This document shows positions 1-7,860 of a stretch of DNA of 64,000 nt, one piece after another. Position 1 is the stretch's first letter. The number at the start of each line of letters is the position of its first letter. Source of the stretch: an uncultured Eubacteriales bacterium (GTDB lineage Bacteria > Bacillota > Clostridia > Christensenellales > Borkfalkiaceae); NCBI GenBank assembly GCA_905209085.1, contig CAJLRM010000001.1:1-64000 (forward strand), in the 5' to 3' direction. The translations under genes and the position numbers were made by a program. Under the pieces are notes generated by a model. It searched no databases. It saw nothing but the letters and a program-made list of their open reading frames with translations, and was not told where the DNA came from.

Positions 1-118
1 CAGGCTCTTCTTAGAAAAAAACTTTTACTTTTGCTATGCAGTTGTTAATCTTCGGAATCCCTTTCAAAAGAAAGGTGTCGTCATCAAAGAGGATACCTCT
101 TTAAGTGACAGCTTATAC

Positions 119-147
119 ATAATAGCACTTAGAAAAAATTATGTCAA
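119..147 (-). promoter_or_regulatory. Sigma-A-type promoter reading out of the left edge
   Basis: On the minus strand TTGACA (142-147) and TATTAT (119-124) are separated by 17 bases, close to the housekeeping consensus. Transcription would run left, out of the window. The sequence after it holds two short perfect hairpins (AAAGAGG/CCTCTTT near 91-107 and CCTTTC/GAAAGG near 60-75), so the leader of the off-window gene may be structured. I could not match it to a known leader family. Confidence 0.6.
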
Positions 148-292
148 GTGTTTTTTCGACTTTATTAAAGATTTTTTTTATTTTTTTGTATTTTATTCCC
201 GCGTCCGTGTTTTCCTGCCTTTAACAGCATTTTAATTTTAGACCGACGGTATTAATATAATATAGTCGCGCGCGTGAAGTCCGGCAAGGATT

Positions 293-490
293 TCAATGAC
301 AGCCGCCGCAGGTGGAACAGTGTCCCGTACAGGAAGAGGGCTTTTTCCCCGTCGAAGAATATACGGCGCCCGAATAGTCGCGCTCCGTTTCGCCTCCGCA
401 ATCGGAACAAACCACCTTATCGGTATGCGATTTTACAAGTTCCTCGAACTTTTTTCCGCAACTTTTGCATTTGTATTGTAAAATAGGCAT
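293..490 (-). CDS. FmdB-type zinc-ribbon small protein
   Basis: Small (65 aa) zinc-ribbon protein of the FmdB/regulatory-protein family, role unknown. The N-terminal half has the family pattern MPILQYKC-x2-C followed by a second CxxC (VVCSDCGG), forming one zinc ribbon. The C-terminus adds a Cys-rich tail (CTGHCSTCGGCH), common in clostridial members. The start was chosen at the ATG at 488-490, preceded by GGAGAAGAT, rather than a longer upstream reading. The ATG overlaps the stop codon of the upstream corA by one base (TAATG), so the two are translationally coupled and share the corA promoter and leader. Its link to Mg transport is only positional. Confidence 0.85.
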   Translation of the reverse strand: MPILQYKCKSCGKKFEELVKSHTDKVVCSDCGGETERDYSGAVYSSTGKKPSSCTGHCSTCGGCH

Positions 491-1485
491 TATCTTCTCC
501 TTTTCTTTTTGACTTGTTTGGGCGTGCGGATTTTCACAGAGTCCGTCATTTTCGCAAGCAGGAAGGAACACACCGCCGTCAGCACGACGGAAATGGCGAG
601 GATCACCCAAAACTCCCATGCGCCGCTGCTGCCGTGCACCCCCATGCCGAAGGGCAGATCTACGTTCATGCCGAGAAGCCCCGCGATCAGGGTGGGAATC
701 GCCACCAAAATGGTAATCACCGTCAAGCGCTTCACGACGTTGTTGACGTTGTTGGAAATGACGGAACTGAAAGCATCCATGGTCGTTTTCAAAATGTCCC
801 GATAAATAGAACACATCTCCACGGCCTGCCTCGTTTCGATGAGCACGTCGTCGTAAAGATCCTGATAATCGGGATTGGACTGCACGGGTTCCATGCGCGA
901 CAGCCTGCCGTAAACGGAGGAGTTCGCGCTTAAAGAGGTGGAGAAATAGACAAGCGAATCCTGCAATCCCAAGAGTTCGATGAGTTCCTGATTCCGCATG
1001 GACTTGTGCAGCTCCGCTTGCAGGCGCAGGGACTTTTTATCGATCTGTTTGAGCGAATAGGAAAAGCGCTTTACGTTTTCCAGCATGAAATTGAGGATAA
1101 ATCCCACGGGCTTCAAGGTGGAAACGCGGCTTCTGTTCGAGCTGAAATTGGCAAGAACGGGATTCGGATTTAGCGACACGGTGACGATACACTTGTTGTT
1201 GTAGATGATGGCGACGGGAATGGTCGTGTACGTATCCCCCTCCTCGGTGTCCACCATCATCGGGCTGTCTACGATATACATGGTGGCGCCCTCGTCCGTA
1301 TCCACACGCGCGGATTCTTCCTCGTCGAGCGCGGCTTTTAAAAGTTCTTCGGGGATTCCGCTCAGGTCCCGGATGTTTTCCACCTCTTCGTCGGTGGGAT
1401 TGATCATTTCCACCCAACAGCGGCGTTCGAACTGGTCGAGGGGTGCAATGCGGAGATTTTCATCGGTTTTGTAGAATCTGATCAT
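490..1485 (-). CDS. corA: CorA family magnesium/divalent cation transporter
   Basis: CorA/2-TM-GxN type channel, 331 aa, near the usual family length. Residues 1-250 form the soluble, mostly helical cytoplasmic funnel. TM1 covers about 254-271 and ends in the signature GMN at 272-274, the periplasmic loop is about 275-290, TM2 is about 291-313, and a basic tail (KKKRRR) ends the protein. It imports Mg2+ (or Co2+/Ni2+) down the membrane potential. The gene lies behind a 300-base leader with its own promoter and a terminator, so control by transcription attenuation is likely. Downstream it overlaps the zinc-ribbon gene. Substrate cannot be told from sequence alone. Confidence 0.93.
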   Translation of the reverse strand: MIRFYKTDENLRIAPLDQFERRCWVEMINPTDEEVENIRDLSGIPEELLKAALDEEESARVDTDEGATMYIVDSPMMVDTEEGDTYTTIPVAIIYNNKCIVTVSLNPNPVLANFSSNRSRVSTLKPVGFILNFMLENVKRFSYSLKQIDKKSLRLQAELHKSMRNQELIELLGLQDSLVYFSTSLSANSSVYGRLSRMEPVQSNPDYQDLYDDVLIETRQAVEMCSIYRDILKTTMDAFSSVISNNVNNVVKRLTVITILVAIPTLIAGLLGMNVDLPFGMGVHGSSGAWEFWVILAISVVLTAVCSFLLAKMTDSVKIRTPKQVKKKRRR

Positions 1486-1573
1486 ATTCGTACCGCCTTA
1501 AAAAATTTGAATACAGAAGTTTTCCAAGCTTTCCGACAAACGATCGCGGCGCGGCGCCGCCCGAAAAGGCATG

Positions 1574-1602
1574 AAAAAACGCACGGGAAAAACCGCCCGT
1601 GC
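1574..1602 (-). terminator. Intrinsic terminator inside the corA leader
   Basis: On the minus strand GCACGGG and CCCGTGC pair around a GCGG-T-rich loop and are followed by GTTTTTTC. It sits about 90 bases before the corA start and after the folded leader, so it is placed to act as an attenuator rather than as the end of a gene. Confidence 0.8.
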
Positions 1603-1811
1603 GCCTGTACTCTCCTTTATCGAAGGTCAATACAAATTATTAATCTTCCGTAAAAATCGTACTGCGTGTCTTACGCACTGCGGGTTCCCTTGAATTGTCG
1701 CCATACTACTTCGGTTGTCGGGGACAGCGTCCATAATTGCTCCTTCACTTAAACTTTCCCGTCGGAACGAACGCATGAGGAATTTTCTCCCGCCGTCCGA
1801 CATTCGGTTTC
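1574..1811 (-). promoter_or_regulatory. Structured corA leader, candidate metal-sensing riboswitch of unassigned class
   Basis: Between the corA promoter and the terminator at 1574-1602 lies about 200 bases of structured RNA. Visible elements on the minus strand: GAAGG (1742-1746) pairs with CCTTC (1622-1626), closing a domain of about 125 bases. Inside is a TGCGT/ACGCA hairpin around 1663-1677 and a C-rich/G-rich pair (GTCCC near 1725, GGGAAC near 1685). A terminator then follows. Promoter, folded domain, terminator and a Mg transporter gene is the layout of M-box (ykoK) control, but I do not see the conserved M-box core words, so the class is open. Confidence 0.5.
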
Positions 1812-1817
1812 TATTCT

Positions 1818-1846
1818 ATTATACGCCCCGAAATCATTTTTGGCAA
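1818..1846 (-). promoter_or_regulatory. corA promoter
   Basis: On the minus strand TTGCCA (1841-1846), 17 bases, TATAAT (1818-1823). The predicted start at about 1811 gives a leader of about 325 bases before corA. Confidence 0.8.
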
Positions 1847-1976
1847 GTGTTTTCCCGCAAAAAATTTTTCAAATTTTTCCCGCCGTTCGCCTCGATTCCT
1901 TTTTTCGCTTTCTCTGCCCGGCGAAAACGAACGGCAGGAGGCCTTCCAAAAGGCTTTCGGGAATTTTGGCCGCCCG

Positions 1977-3431
1977 TCAGATGACGGCTTTCCCGCTCAA
2001 AAAGGAATCGAAGAAGCCCGCTACGTCCACGCCCGATTTTTCAAAACAACCGATGAGATCTTCCGGCTTCGCCGTCTTGAATTTATAACCCGAATAGTAA
2101 TGTTTAAGACCCGCAAAGAAGCGTTTATCCCCGATGCTGTTTCTCAGCGTATCGAACATCACCGCCCCTTTGTCGTAAGCGATGCTGCGATATTCGTATT
2201 CGCTCAGATAATCTTTGAGCGAACGGGTCATACGGGTGTCCGCATCGCCGAACACCTGGCTGTATACGTTGTAATAAGCGCGATATTCTTCGAGAGCGTC
2301 CTTGATGATCTGTTCGCGGGTAAAGCCGTAGTCGGGATGCTTCTCGAAGAAGAGCGCGGCGGAATACTCCGTGAGTCCTTCGTCCTGCCAGGCGTTTTCC
2401 ACCTGATTGCTGCCCACGGCGGCATACCACCATTGGTGCGCCGTTTCGTGCACGACGGTGTATACGCAATTTTCCTCGCTGAGAGAATCGCTGATCATGA
2501 CCAGTCCCGGAAATTCCATGCCGCCGTAACAAAATCCCGTCTGCACCACCGAATAGGTGGCATAGGGATAGGCGCCGAATGTGGAGGAATAGTAGGCGAG
2601 CGCTTCTTGGGCAGCGGCGAGATGCGCCGCAGGCTGTTCGTCGTTATAATAGTAATAATTGATTTCCACGCCGTTCGCCTTGCTCTTTGCCACCTCGAAG
2701 CAGTCGGACAGAACGATGGCGAAGTCCCTGACGTTCGTCGCGGACATGGTATATTCCTTTTTCGTTTCCAGAGTCTTTTCCGAATCTATTTTTCCCGTGG
2801 CGGCAACGACGTAGTCCTTGGGCACGGTGAGCGCCACCGAAAAAGAAGCGCATTCGGAGAAAAAGGGATCCCCGTCCGAATAGTAGACGCATTCATAGAA
2901 AGCGCCGTCCGCATAGCCGCAGAGAATAGGAAAGAAATTTCCGAGATTGACCGTTTTCTGCGCGACGCCCGTGCGGTGATTTATTTTCGCCAGTTTGGTA
3001 AGAAAACAAATATCCAAAGTGACTTTATCGCCGGGGAATAAAGAATCTTCGAGATAGGCGCAGAGGATATTTTCGTCCTCTCCCGTCACTTCCCAGTTCT
3101 TCGCGCCGTCCACGCTGGCGATCTCCATGCCGCCGTAGCTTTTTCCGTCGTAATAAGCGGCGGAGGAATAGACGGGGGAAACGGGTTTGTAGGAAGCGTT
3201 TTCCCGATAGGCATTGGGATACATATTGAATTTAAGCGCGGAAATCTCGTCGTTCGTGTTATTCTTGTACTCCACTTTCATCATGGCGGTCAAAGTGGCG
3301 GTTTCGGGAACGTACTCCGCGGTGATCTCATACCTGCACGCCGCATTTTTATTTTTTTCACAGCCTGTCGAAAAGAGTGCGAGAGCGAAGAGGGATACGG
3401 CGGAAAGCAAAAGACAAAGAAAGCGTTTCAT
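1977..3431 (-). CDS. M1 family zinc metallopeptidase, lipoprotein
   Basis: Membrane-anchored aminopeptidase-like protein of the M1 (gluzincin) family, 484 aa. Residues 1-23 are a lipoprotein signal ending in STGC (Cys24). The N-terminal beta domain covers about 30-240. The exopeptidase motif is GGMEFPG (303-309), a variant of GAMEN. The zinc site is HETAHQWW (328-335) with the third ligand Glu about 351 in the DEGLTE stretch. All catalytic features are present, so it should be active at the outer face of the membrane, trimming peptides. It is shorter than typical cytosolic M1 enzymes and lacks the C-terminal helical-repeat domain. The start codon directly follows a hairpin that can cover its ribosome binding site. 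Confidence 0.9.
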   Translation of the reverse strand: MKRFLCLLLSAVSLFALALFSTGCEKNKNAACRYEITAEYVPETATLTAMMKVEYKNNTNDEISALKFNMYPNAYRENASYKPVSPVYSSAAYYDGKSYGGMEIASVDGAKNWEVTGEDENILCAYLEDSLFPGDKVTLDICFLTKLAKINHRTGVAQKTVNLGNFFPILCGYADGAFYECVYYSDGDPFFSECASFSVALTVPKDYVVAATGKIDSEKTLETKKEYTMSATNVRDFAIVLSDCFEVAKSKANGVEINYYYYNDEQPAAHLAAAQEALAYYSSTFGAYPYATYSVVQTGFCYGGMEFPGLVMISDSLSEENCVYTVVHETAHQWWYAAVGSNQVENAWQDEGLTEYSAALFFEKHPDYGFTREQIIKDALEEYRAYYNVYSQVFGDADTRMTRSLKDYLSEYEYRSIAYDKGAVMFDTLRNSIGDKRFFAGLKHYYSGYKFKTAKPEDLIGCFEKSGVDVAGFFDSFLSGKAVI

Positions 3432-3469
3432 AAAAAAATAACCCCTAAAAAGTATTAGCAGGTTATTTT
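3432..3469 (-). terminator. Terminator-like hairpin abutting the M1 peptidase start codon
   Basis: A 9-bp stem (minus AAAATAACC at 3461-3469 with GGTTATTTT at 3435-3443) is followed by a T run and immediately by the ATG at 3431. It would end transcripts from the M23 gene. Its 3' arm contains part of the AGGGG ribosome binding site of the peptidase gene. Confidence 0.5.
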
Positions 3470-3497
3470 ATGCGTGCGTGTCGGATTTTATGCTACC

Positions 3498-3517
3498 TGT
3501 CCCCGCCGACGGGGACA
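3498..3517. other. GC-rich hairpin after the M23 gene
   Basis: A 7-bp stem GTCCCCG/CGGGGAC with a 4-base loop lies 20 bases after the M23 stop. No T run follows it on either strand, so it is more likely an mRNA-stabilising 3' structure than a terminator. Confidence 0.4.
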
Positions 3518-3538
3518 AAGTTTCTCAAAAGGCGGAGA

Positions 3539-4174
3539 TTATTTTTCTTCTAAGGTCAGATATTTGGAAGGATCGATGTTTTGCCCGTTTTCGAATACTT
3601 CAAAGTGCAGATGCGCTCCGTCCTTGTATTCTTTTCCGTTGGGTTCGGCAACCGTAGCGATGACGTCGCCCTTTTCCACCTTGTCCCCCGCTTTCAGTCC
3701 TTCTTTCGCGGTCACGAATTCGTAAACGGACTTCAAGCCGTTGCCGTGATCGATCGTGATCTGGGTCCCTACCAGAACGTCGGACGTATAGACGCTTTCG
3801 ATCGTTCCCGAAGCCACGGCAAACACCTCGCTGCCCTGCTCCGCGGAAAAGTCCACGCCCGTATGCACATAGTAGTTGTTCAGCGTCTTGTTGTAGTAGA
3901 ATCCGTACTCGTTGAGCACGCTGACGGTGGCAAGCGGCGCGCTGAATTCCTCGGGCTTGTCGATAACAGGCTCGTCGCCGGACGCGCCGCCCTGCTCGTT
4001 GTCGCTGGAACTCGTCGAGTTGTCCACCTGAATGTGATTGCGATTCGCCAGCGCAACCGAAGTGATGATAATCGCCGCCGCCAGCAATACCGCAGCGCAG
4101 CCGAGCGCTACGTAAAGATACAATTTCTTATTTTTTACGCTCGTCGATTTACCGTTTTCATTTTCTTCTTTCAT
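3539..4174 (-). CDS. spoIIQ: Membrane-anchored M23 peptidase domain protein, SpoIIQ-like
   Basis: 211 aa: a short cytoplasmic N-terminus, one membrane helix (about 18-42), an acidic Ser/Gly linker (50-75), and a LytM/M23 domain (about 90-200). The zinc motifs are intact: HTGVDF (His104, Asp108) and HLHFE (His188, His190). Size, topology and domain match SpoIIQ, the forespore protein that docks with SpoIIIAH across the engulfing membranes; clostridial versions keep the zinc residues that the Bacillus protein has lost. The call is supported by a good sigma-F-type promoter 36 bases upstream and by a YwmB-like gene next door, since ywmB lies near spoIIQ in Bacillus. A general cell-wall endopeptidase remains possible. 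Confidence 0.65.
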   Translation of the reverse strand: MKEENENGKSTSVKNKKLYLYVALGCAAVLLAAAIIITSVALANRNHIQVDNSTSSSDNEQGGASGDEPVIDKPEEFSAPLATVSVLNEYGFYYNKTLNNYYVHTGVDFSAEQGSEVFAVASGTIESVYTSDVLVGTQITIDHGNGLKSVYEFVTAKEGLKAGDKVEKGDVIATVAEPNGKEYKDGAHLHFEVFENGQNIDPSKYLTLEEK

Positions 4175-4209
4175 TTTGAAAATCCTCCGAAAAAATGTAT
4201 TTGTATGTA

Positions 4210-4239
4210 AATTGTTGCCGCGGATTTTATCTTTTATAC
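4210..4239 (-). promoter_or_regulatory. Sigma-F-type promoter for the M23/SpoIIQ-like gene
   Basis: On the minus strand GTATA (4235-4239), 15 bases, GGCAACAATT (4210-4219). This fits the remembered sigma-F consensus (GYWTA, 15-16 bases, GGNRANANTW) at every defined position. It gives a 5' leader of about 30 bases with a strong GGAGG site before the ATG. Confidence 0.6.
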
Positions 4240-4526
4240 ATGGAAACGGAAAATTTTTTTATCCTCGCTCTTTTCGCCCGCTTTTCTCTATTTCTAACGC
4301 CCTTTCTCATTTTTTTGAGTGTTTTCCAAACTTTTCCCGCCTATTGTCAAGCTTTTCCCGCTTTTCGCCTCTCAATGCCCCTTTTGCCTTTTTACTTCTT
4401 TTCGCCCGCCGAAATATTTTTTCGTTCCGCCGCTTTTCTTCCTTTCGATCTTCGGAAATTGATTTGCGAACGATACTACTTTGTCCGTTTGAACAAAAGC
4501 TTTTCTGCCGAAAAAAGTTTTTTTTC
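4240..4526. other. Gene-free pyrimidine-rich spacer
   Basis: The plus strand is dominated by T and C (runs such as cttttcccgc and ttttctctattt). I see no gene, terminator or repeat in it. Confidence 0.6.
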
Positions 4527-5036
4527 TCAATATCCCCCGAAAATAATCGGAGTTCCCACGGCGACGCTTTCCGCGCGCACGGCGATATGCAGATTGATTT
4601 TCCGGCCGTTGAGTATCACGCCGCCTTTCAATCGCGGCGAATAGCAATAAAAAGAGAGGGTGCCGCCGATTTCTTCCGCGAAACAGAGCTTTGCATCGTA
4701 AGCGGAGATAAAATCCTCTGCAAAAGCGAAGGCGCTTGCACCCGCTTCGGGGAGCGCTTCTTCCATCGACGCATATTCGTTGACGGGCGTGCCCGCCGCG
4801 TTCTCGGCCCGCTCTTTTTCAAAGACGTACACGGCGCTTTCTCCTTTGAGATGCGCAAGGTCCGCGAGGGACAAAGCTTGCTTGATTTGCGCCTGCGAAG
4901 AAGCGGAATACAGATAATACGTACTCTCTCCGCCCGTAAAGGAAGAAGCATGTATCAAATAAACGGAGAAAGAAACGAGCAGCGCGGCAAGCAGCGCTCC
5001 CAATCCCTTTAAAAATTGCAATACTCCGTAACGCAT
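4527..5036 (-). CDS. YwmB-like (DUF1779) secreted or membrane-anchored protein
   Basis: 169 aa with an N-terminal hydrophobic segment (about 8-26) that is a signal anchor. The C-terminal stretch (SFYCYSPRL, then INLHIAVR, then VGTPIIF-GGY) resembles the end of YwmB, a poorly understood sporulation-linked family with a TATA-binding-protein-like fold. That family is usually longer (about 240 aa). It lies upstream of the SpoIIQ-like gene in the same orientation, with about 350 bases between, echoing the ywmB-murAA-spoIID-spoIIQ neighbourhood of Bacillus with the two middle genes absent. Assignment is by motif memory and moderate at best. Confidence 0.45.
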   Translation of the reverse strand: MRYGVLQFLKGLGALLAALLVSFSVYLIHASSFTGGESTYYLYSASSQAQIKQALSLADLAHLKGESAVYVFEKERAENAAGTPVNEYASMEEALPEAGASAFAFAEDFISAYDAKLCFAEEIGGTLSFYCYSPRLKGGVILNGRKINLHIAVRAESVAVGTPIIFGGY

Positions 5037-5141
5037 AAAAATCCCTCCCGCAACGCCTTTTCGGCTTTACGGAAGGGATTATTGACAAATATAAAAATAA
5101 TTAAACCACTCGCCCGAAAAAATATATTTCGGACGGGACAA

Positions 5142-5357
5142 TCAATAGCGATGCGCTATGATATTTCCGTCGGCATAGAGGATATATTCCCCGGCCGTTC
5201 CGTGAAGAAGGTACTCAAAACCGAATTCCGTCCCGTTCACCACCGCAGAAAACGAAGAGCCCGAAAACAATTTCAGCTTCTGTTCCGCATACACTTTTCC
5301 GTCTACGACAATTCTCGCCTTATTTGAAAAAGGCGCTATCTTAACGGACACCTTCAT
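5142..5357 (-). CDS. Small hypothetical protein (71 aa)
   Basis: I do not recognise this protein. It is 71 aa, with no membrane segment and an alternating polar/hydrophobic pattern that suggests an all-beta domain (KVSVKIAPF, ARIVVDGKVY, EYILYADGNII). The ATG lies two bases after the stop of the upstream membrane-protein gene (TAAGGGAATG), so expression by termination-reinitiation is likely and the Shine-Dalgarno is poor. A weak hairpin follows the stop near 5108-5135. Confidence 0.5.
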   Translation of the reverse strand: MKVSVKIAPFSNKARIVVDGKVYAEQKLKLFSGSSFSAVVNGTEFGFEYLLHGTAGEYILYADGNIIAHRY

Positions 5358-5361
5358 TCCC

Positions 5362-6147
5362 TTAATATACGGTTTCCACGGCGGGCACCCGCTTGTCGTC
5401 CTCCTCTCTCAGCACGGGGGAATCGGGTTTTGCGGAAACGTTTTCTTTCGTTTCGTTCTCCTTTACAGTTCTGTCCTCATAGATAGGCGCTCCCGTCATC
5501 GGATCGTATCCGACGGGAGTTGCGGGCACGCAAGGCTGCGCCTCTTCGACCGACGCTGCGACCCCGCCGTTTTGCGGCACGTTTTGCGGCGCGATCGGCT
5601 GACCGTCGGGACCGAAAACGGGCTGTCCCGTGACGGGATCGATGCCGTTTTCCATACGGTAAGCCTCGTTGAGCTGTTCTTGTGTAAGCGTTACTCCCTG
5701 CGGGAAATGCTTTTGGAGATTTGCCGCGGCTTTTACGCCGAGAATGAAATAATACATCATCCACGCATGGAACGCAATATCGAGAATCGCCTGCACGCTG
5801 AAATTTATCAAGATAGCCACGCAATCGCCCGCAAACAGCACGAGCAGTACGATCATGGCCCACCTATGTTTTTTGGACAAAAGCCAAAACACTAAAAATA
5901 CAGCCAGAATGAGAATCGCTACTATAATACATACGACCATTGCTCCCGTTGCGGGTACTTTTTGATACTCTTTTCCCAAAGCGATAAATAGCACGCTCGT
6001 AAAAATACTGAACAAGAAATAGCTTTCCGAAACAAAATACATAATGAAGCTGATGAGCGTAAAAGCTAAAATCGCCACGACGTTGATCCGCGCCATTTTG
6101 TAGTTTCTGATTTCTTTCGAAACCTTGAGGTATTCTTGGTTATCCAT
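5362..6147 (-). CDS. Four-TM membrane protein with a proline-rich cytoplasmic tail
   Basis: 261 aa. The start was set at the ATG 6145-6147 (MDNQEY), eight bases after AAGGAG. Residues 25-155 hold about four membrane helices; residues 160-261 form a soluble tail with two related DP(V/M)TG-x-P(V/I) motifs (IDPVTGQPVFGP and YDPMTGAPIYED) and acidic/basic residues. The tail pattern recalls adaptor-like tails on bacterial membrane proteins. Its membrane part shares a W-x2-S-[KR]-x-W-A-x-IVL-x-VLFA-x-D block with the protein at 7033-7860, so the two are paralogues. Function unknown. Confidence 0.75.
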   Translation of the reverse strand: MDNQEYLKVSKEIRNYKMARINVVAILAFTLISFIMYFVSESYFLFSIFTSVLFIALGKEYQKVPATGAMVVCIIVAILILAVFLVFWLLSKKHRWAMIVLLVLFAGDCVAILINFSVQAILDIAFHAWMMYYFILGVKAAANLQKHFPQGVTLTQEQLNEAYRMENGIDPVTGQPVFGPDGQPIAPQNVPQNGGVAASVEEAQPCVPATPVGYDPMTGAPIYEDRTVKENETKENVSAKPDSPVLREEDDKRVPAVETVY

Positions 6148-6260
6148 AAGTTTCTCCTTATATCTCATTTAACACCACTATCATACACTCTTTCCCACAC
6201 AGTTGTCAAGTATTTTCACGAAAATGTCACAAAACCTGTCGGAGGAGAATTTTAGCCGCG

Positions 6261-6596
6261 TTAAAATCCCGTCAGCTTTTCTCCGCCGAGCAAATGAATG
6301 TGCAGATGAGGCACGCTCTGTCCGCCGTTTTGTCCCTGATTGACGATGATGCGATATCCCTCTTCCAGTCCCAGTTTTTCCTGCAACGCCGCGATTTTTT
6401 CAAAGCAGCGCTTCAACAGCTCGGCTTTCTTGTCGTCCATTTCGGACAACAGCGCAAAATGCTCCTTGGGAATGCACAAATAATGCAGTTTCGCTTTCGG
6501 CTCGATGTCTTTGATGACGATCATATCGTCGTCTTCGTAATACCGGGCGGAGGGAATTTCCCCGCGTATTATTTTGCAAAAGATACAGTTTTCCAT
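6261..6596 (-). CDS. hinT: HIT family nucleoside phosphoramidase (HinT)
   Basis: 111 aa histidine-triad protein of the HINT branch, which hydrolyses purine nucleoside phosphoramidates and aminoacyl-adenylates. The N-terminus has the CIFCKII-x-GEIPS motif typical of bacterial HinT and the C-terminus has the triad HLHIHLLGG. The length is normal. In many clostridia hinT closes the hrcA-grpE-dnaK-dnaJ-prmA-rsmE-mtaB cluster. Here it is in the expected order and strand after mtaB but separated from it by an unrelated membrane-protein gene and almost 1 kb without genes. Confidence 0.93.
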   Translation of the reverse strand: MENCIFCKIIRGEIPSARYYEDDDMIVIKDIEPKAKLHYLCIPKEHFALLSEMDDKKAELLKRCFEKIAALQEKLGLEEGYRIIVNQGQNGGQSVPHLHIHLLGGEKLTGF

Positions 6597-7032
6597 GCTT
6601 TTTTCTCCTTATTATGTTTACTGATTTTATTGATTCGACTTGACTTAAATCCGCGTTTTCAAATACTTGATTTTTCGATTCTCAACGTTTCCTCTTCGCC
6701 CCGTTTCCATGACTTATAAAGACACTCTCCGTTTTTCTTACCGCCCCGACTTATCGTACGGCCGAAAAATACGCATAAACCAATCGAAACCAACGGTACA
6801 AGACTTAAAGGAAGGAACGCCCTTCTCTTTTTCCGCCCTATTTTCTATCCTTTCTCCTCTCTCCTTAAAAAAACTTTTTATTACAGAAATTAGAAGCCGC
6901 GAAAGACGAAAGTCTCTTTCTCTACTATTTTTTATTTACAGAGCTGTGCCAACCTCTCCCCCGCCTGTTATGCCTGAGGATCGGTAGTCCTTTGCGTTCC
7001 TTTTCCTTTTACCGTTTTCTTTTTTCGCAGTC
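6597..7032. other. Gene-free pyrimidine-rich spacer
   Basis: This stretch between hinT and the next minus-strand gene has long C/T runs on the plus strand, for example around 6830-6870 and 7000-7032. No supported gene or terminator was found. Confidence 0.6.
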
Positions 7033-7860
7033 TTACTCTTTACGCTCCGCCCTGTTCTCTCCGCCCTCTCTGCTTTCAGAGTTTTTCGTTTTTTCCTCTT
7101 TCTCTTTCAAAATTTTCTCCCGAATCGCTCCCGTCGTTTTTTCCCCTCCGTTCACGCTTTCCGTGTTTCGTTCCTCTTTATACCGCCCAGTTTCCCCTTC
7201 AAAACTTTTTCCCGGACTCTCCGCCCTTTCTTTGCCGCGCTCCGCGTTTTCGCTTTGCCACTCGCCGCGCCTCTTCGATGCTATGTATTCGCGGCCGTTC
7301 GAAACGCACGCGCATTGATTGTCGTTCCAAATTTTGTCCCATTCTCCCAGAGTCGGTATTTTTCCCGGTGGACAGCGTTTTTTCAGGATGATCCCGACGA
7401 TTCCCGCGACGAAAGGAGGGATCGCGGCAAAGACGTGAAGAATGACGGGAATGCGGACGATTTCCAATACGATCGGATTGCGGATAATCTTCAAAGAAAA
7501 GAGATCGAGCGCAAAAAGCACGGCCAAAACAATCGCTGCCCAAATTCTTCTTCCGGAAATTTTCCAAAGTATAAACAGCGCCGCCACACTCGCGAGCGAC
7601 AACAAAAGAATCATACCTCCCGCCGCGGCGCTCTTGTGCAGCATATCTACGGCGAACGCAATGCCCAAAGCCGGCGTCGTATAGCCGAAAGAGAGGGAGA
7701 ATAGCCAGAATACAATCAATCCGACGTCGATATTGAAAAATTCGAATATCATCCCCGCGCAGGCTAAACTTGTAATTATCAGATACGCAAAAACAAATCC
7801 CCTTCCCACCCCGTAAACGCCCAATAGCCTTCTCGTGCGTCTGTATTCTTTCTCTTCCAT
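7033..7860 (-). CDS. Membrane protein with a long charged C-terminal tail
   Basis: 275 aa. About five or six membrane helices lie between residues 15 and 160; residues 165-275 are highly charged and rich in E, K, R and G, probably disordered. The block around LWKIS to FALDL matches the paralogue at 5362-6147. The protein lacks that paralogue's proline-rich DPxTG motifs. RBS GAGGGG is well placed. The tail is encoded by the same purine-biased sequence seen in nearby spacers (plus-strand pyrimidines), so part of it may be a recent extension into spacer. Function unknown. Confidence 0.6.
   Translation of the reverse strand: MEEKEYRRTRRLLGVYGVGRGFVFAYLIITSLACAGMIFEFFNIDVGLIVFWLFSLSFGYTTPALGIAFAVDMLHKSAAAGGMILLLSLASVAALFILWKISGRRIWAAIVLAVLFALDLFSLKIIRNPIVLEIVRIPVILHVFAAIPPFVAGIVGIILKKRCPPGKIPTLGEWDKIWNDNQCACVSNGREYIASKRRGEWQSENAERGKERAESPGKSFEGETGRYKEERNTESVNGGEKTTGAIREKILKEKEEKTKNSESREGGENRAERKE

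Noticed and set aside
1620..1755. Canonical M-box (ykoK) riboswitch
   Set aside because: I could not find the conserved GCTGCTGCC and GACGCCAA-type words, so the family name was not assigned.
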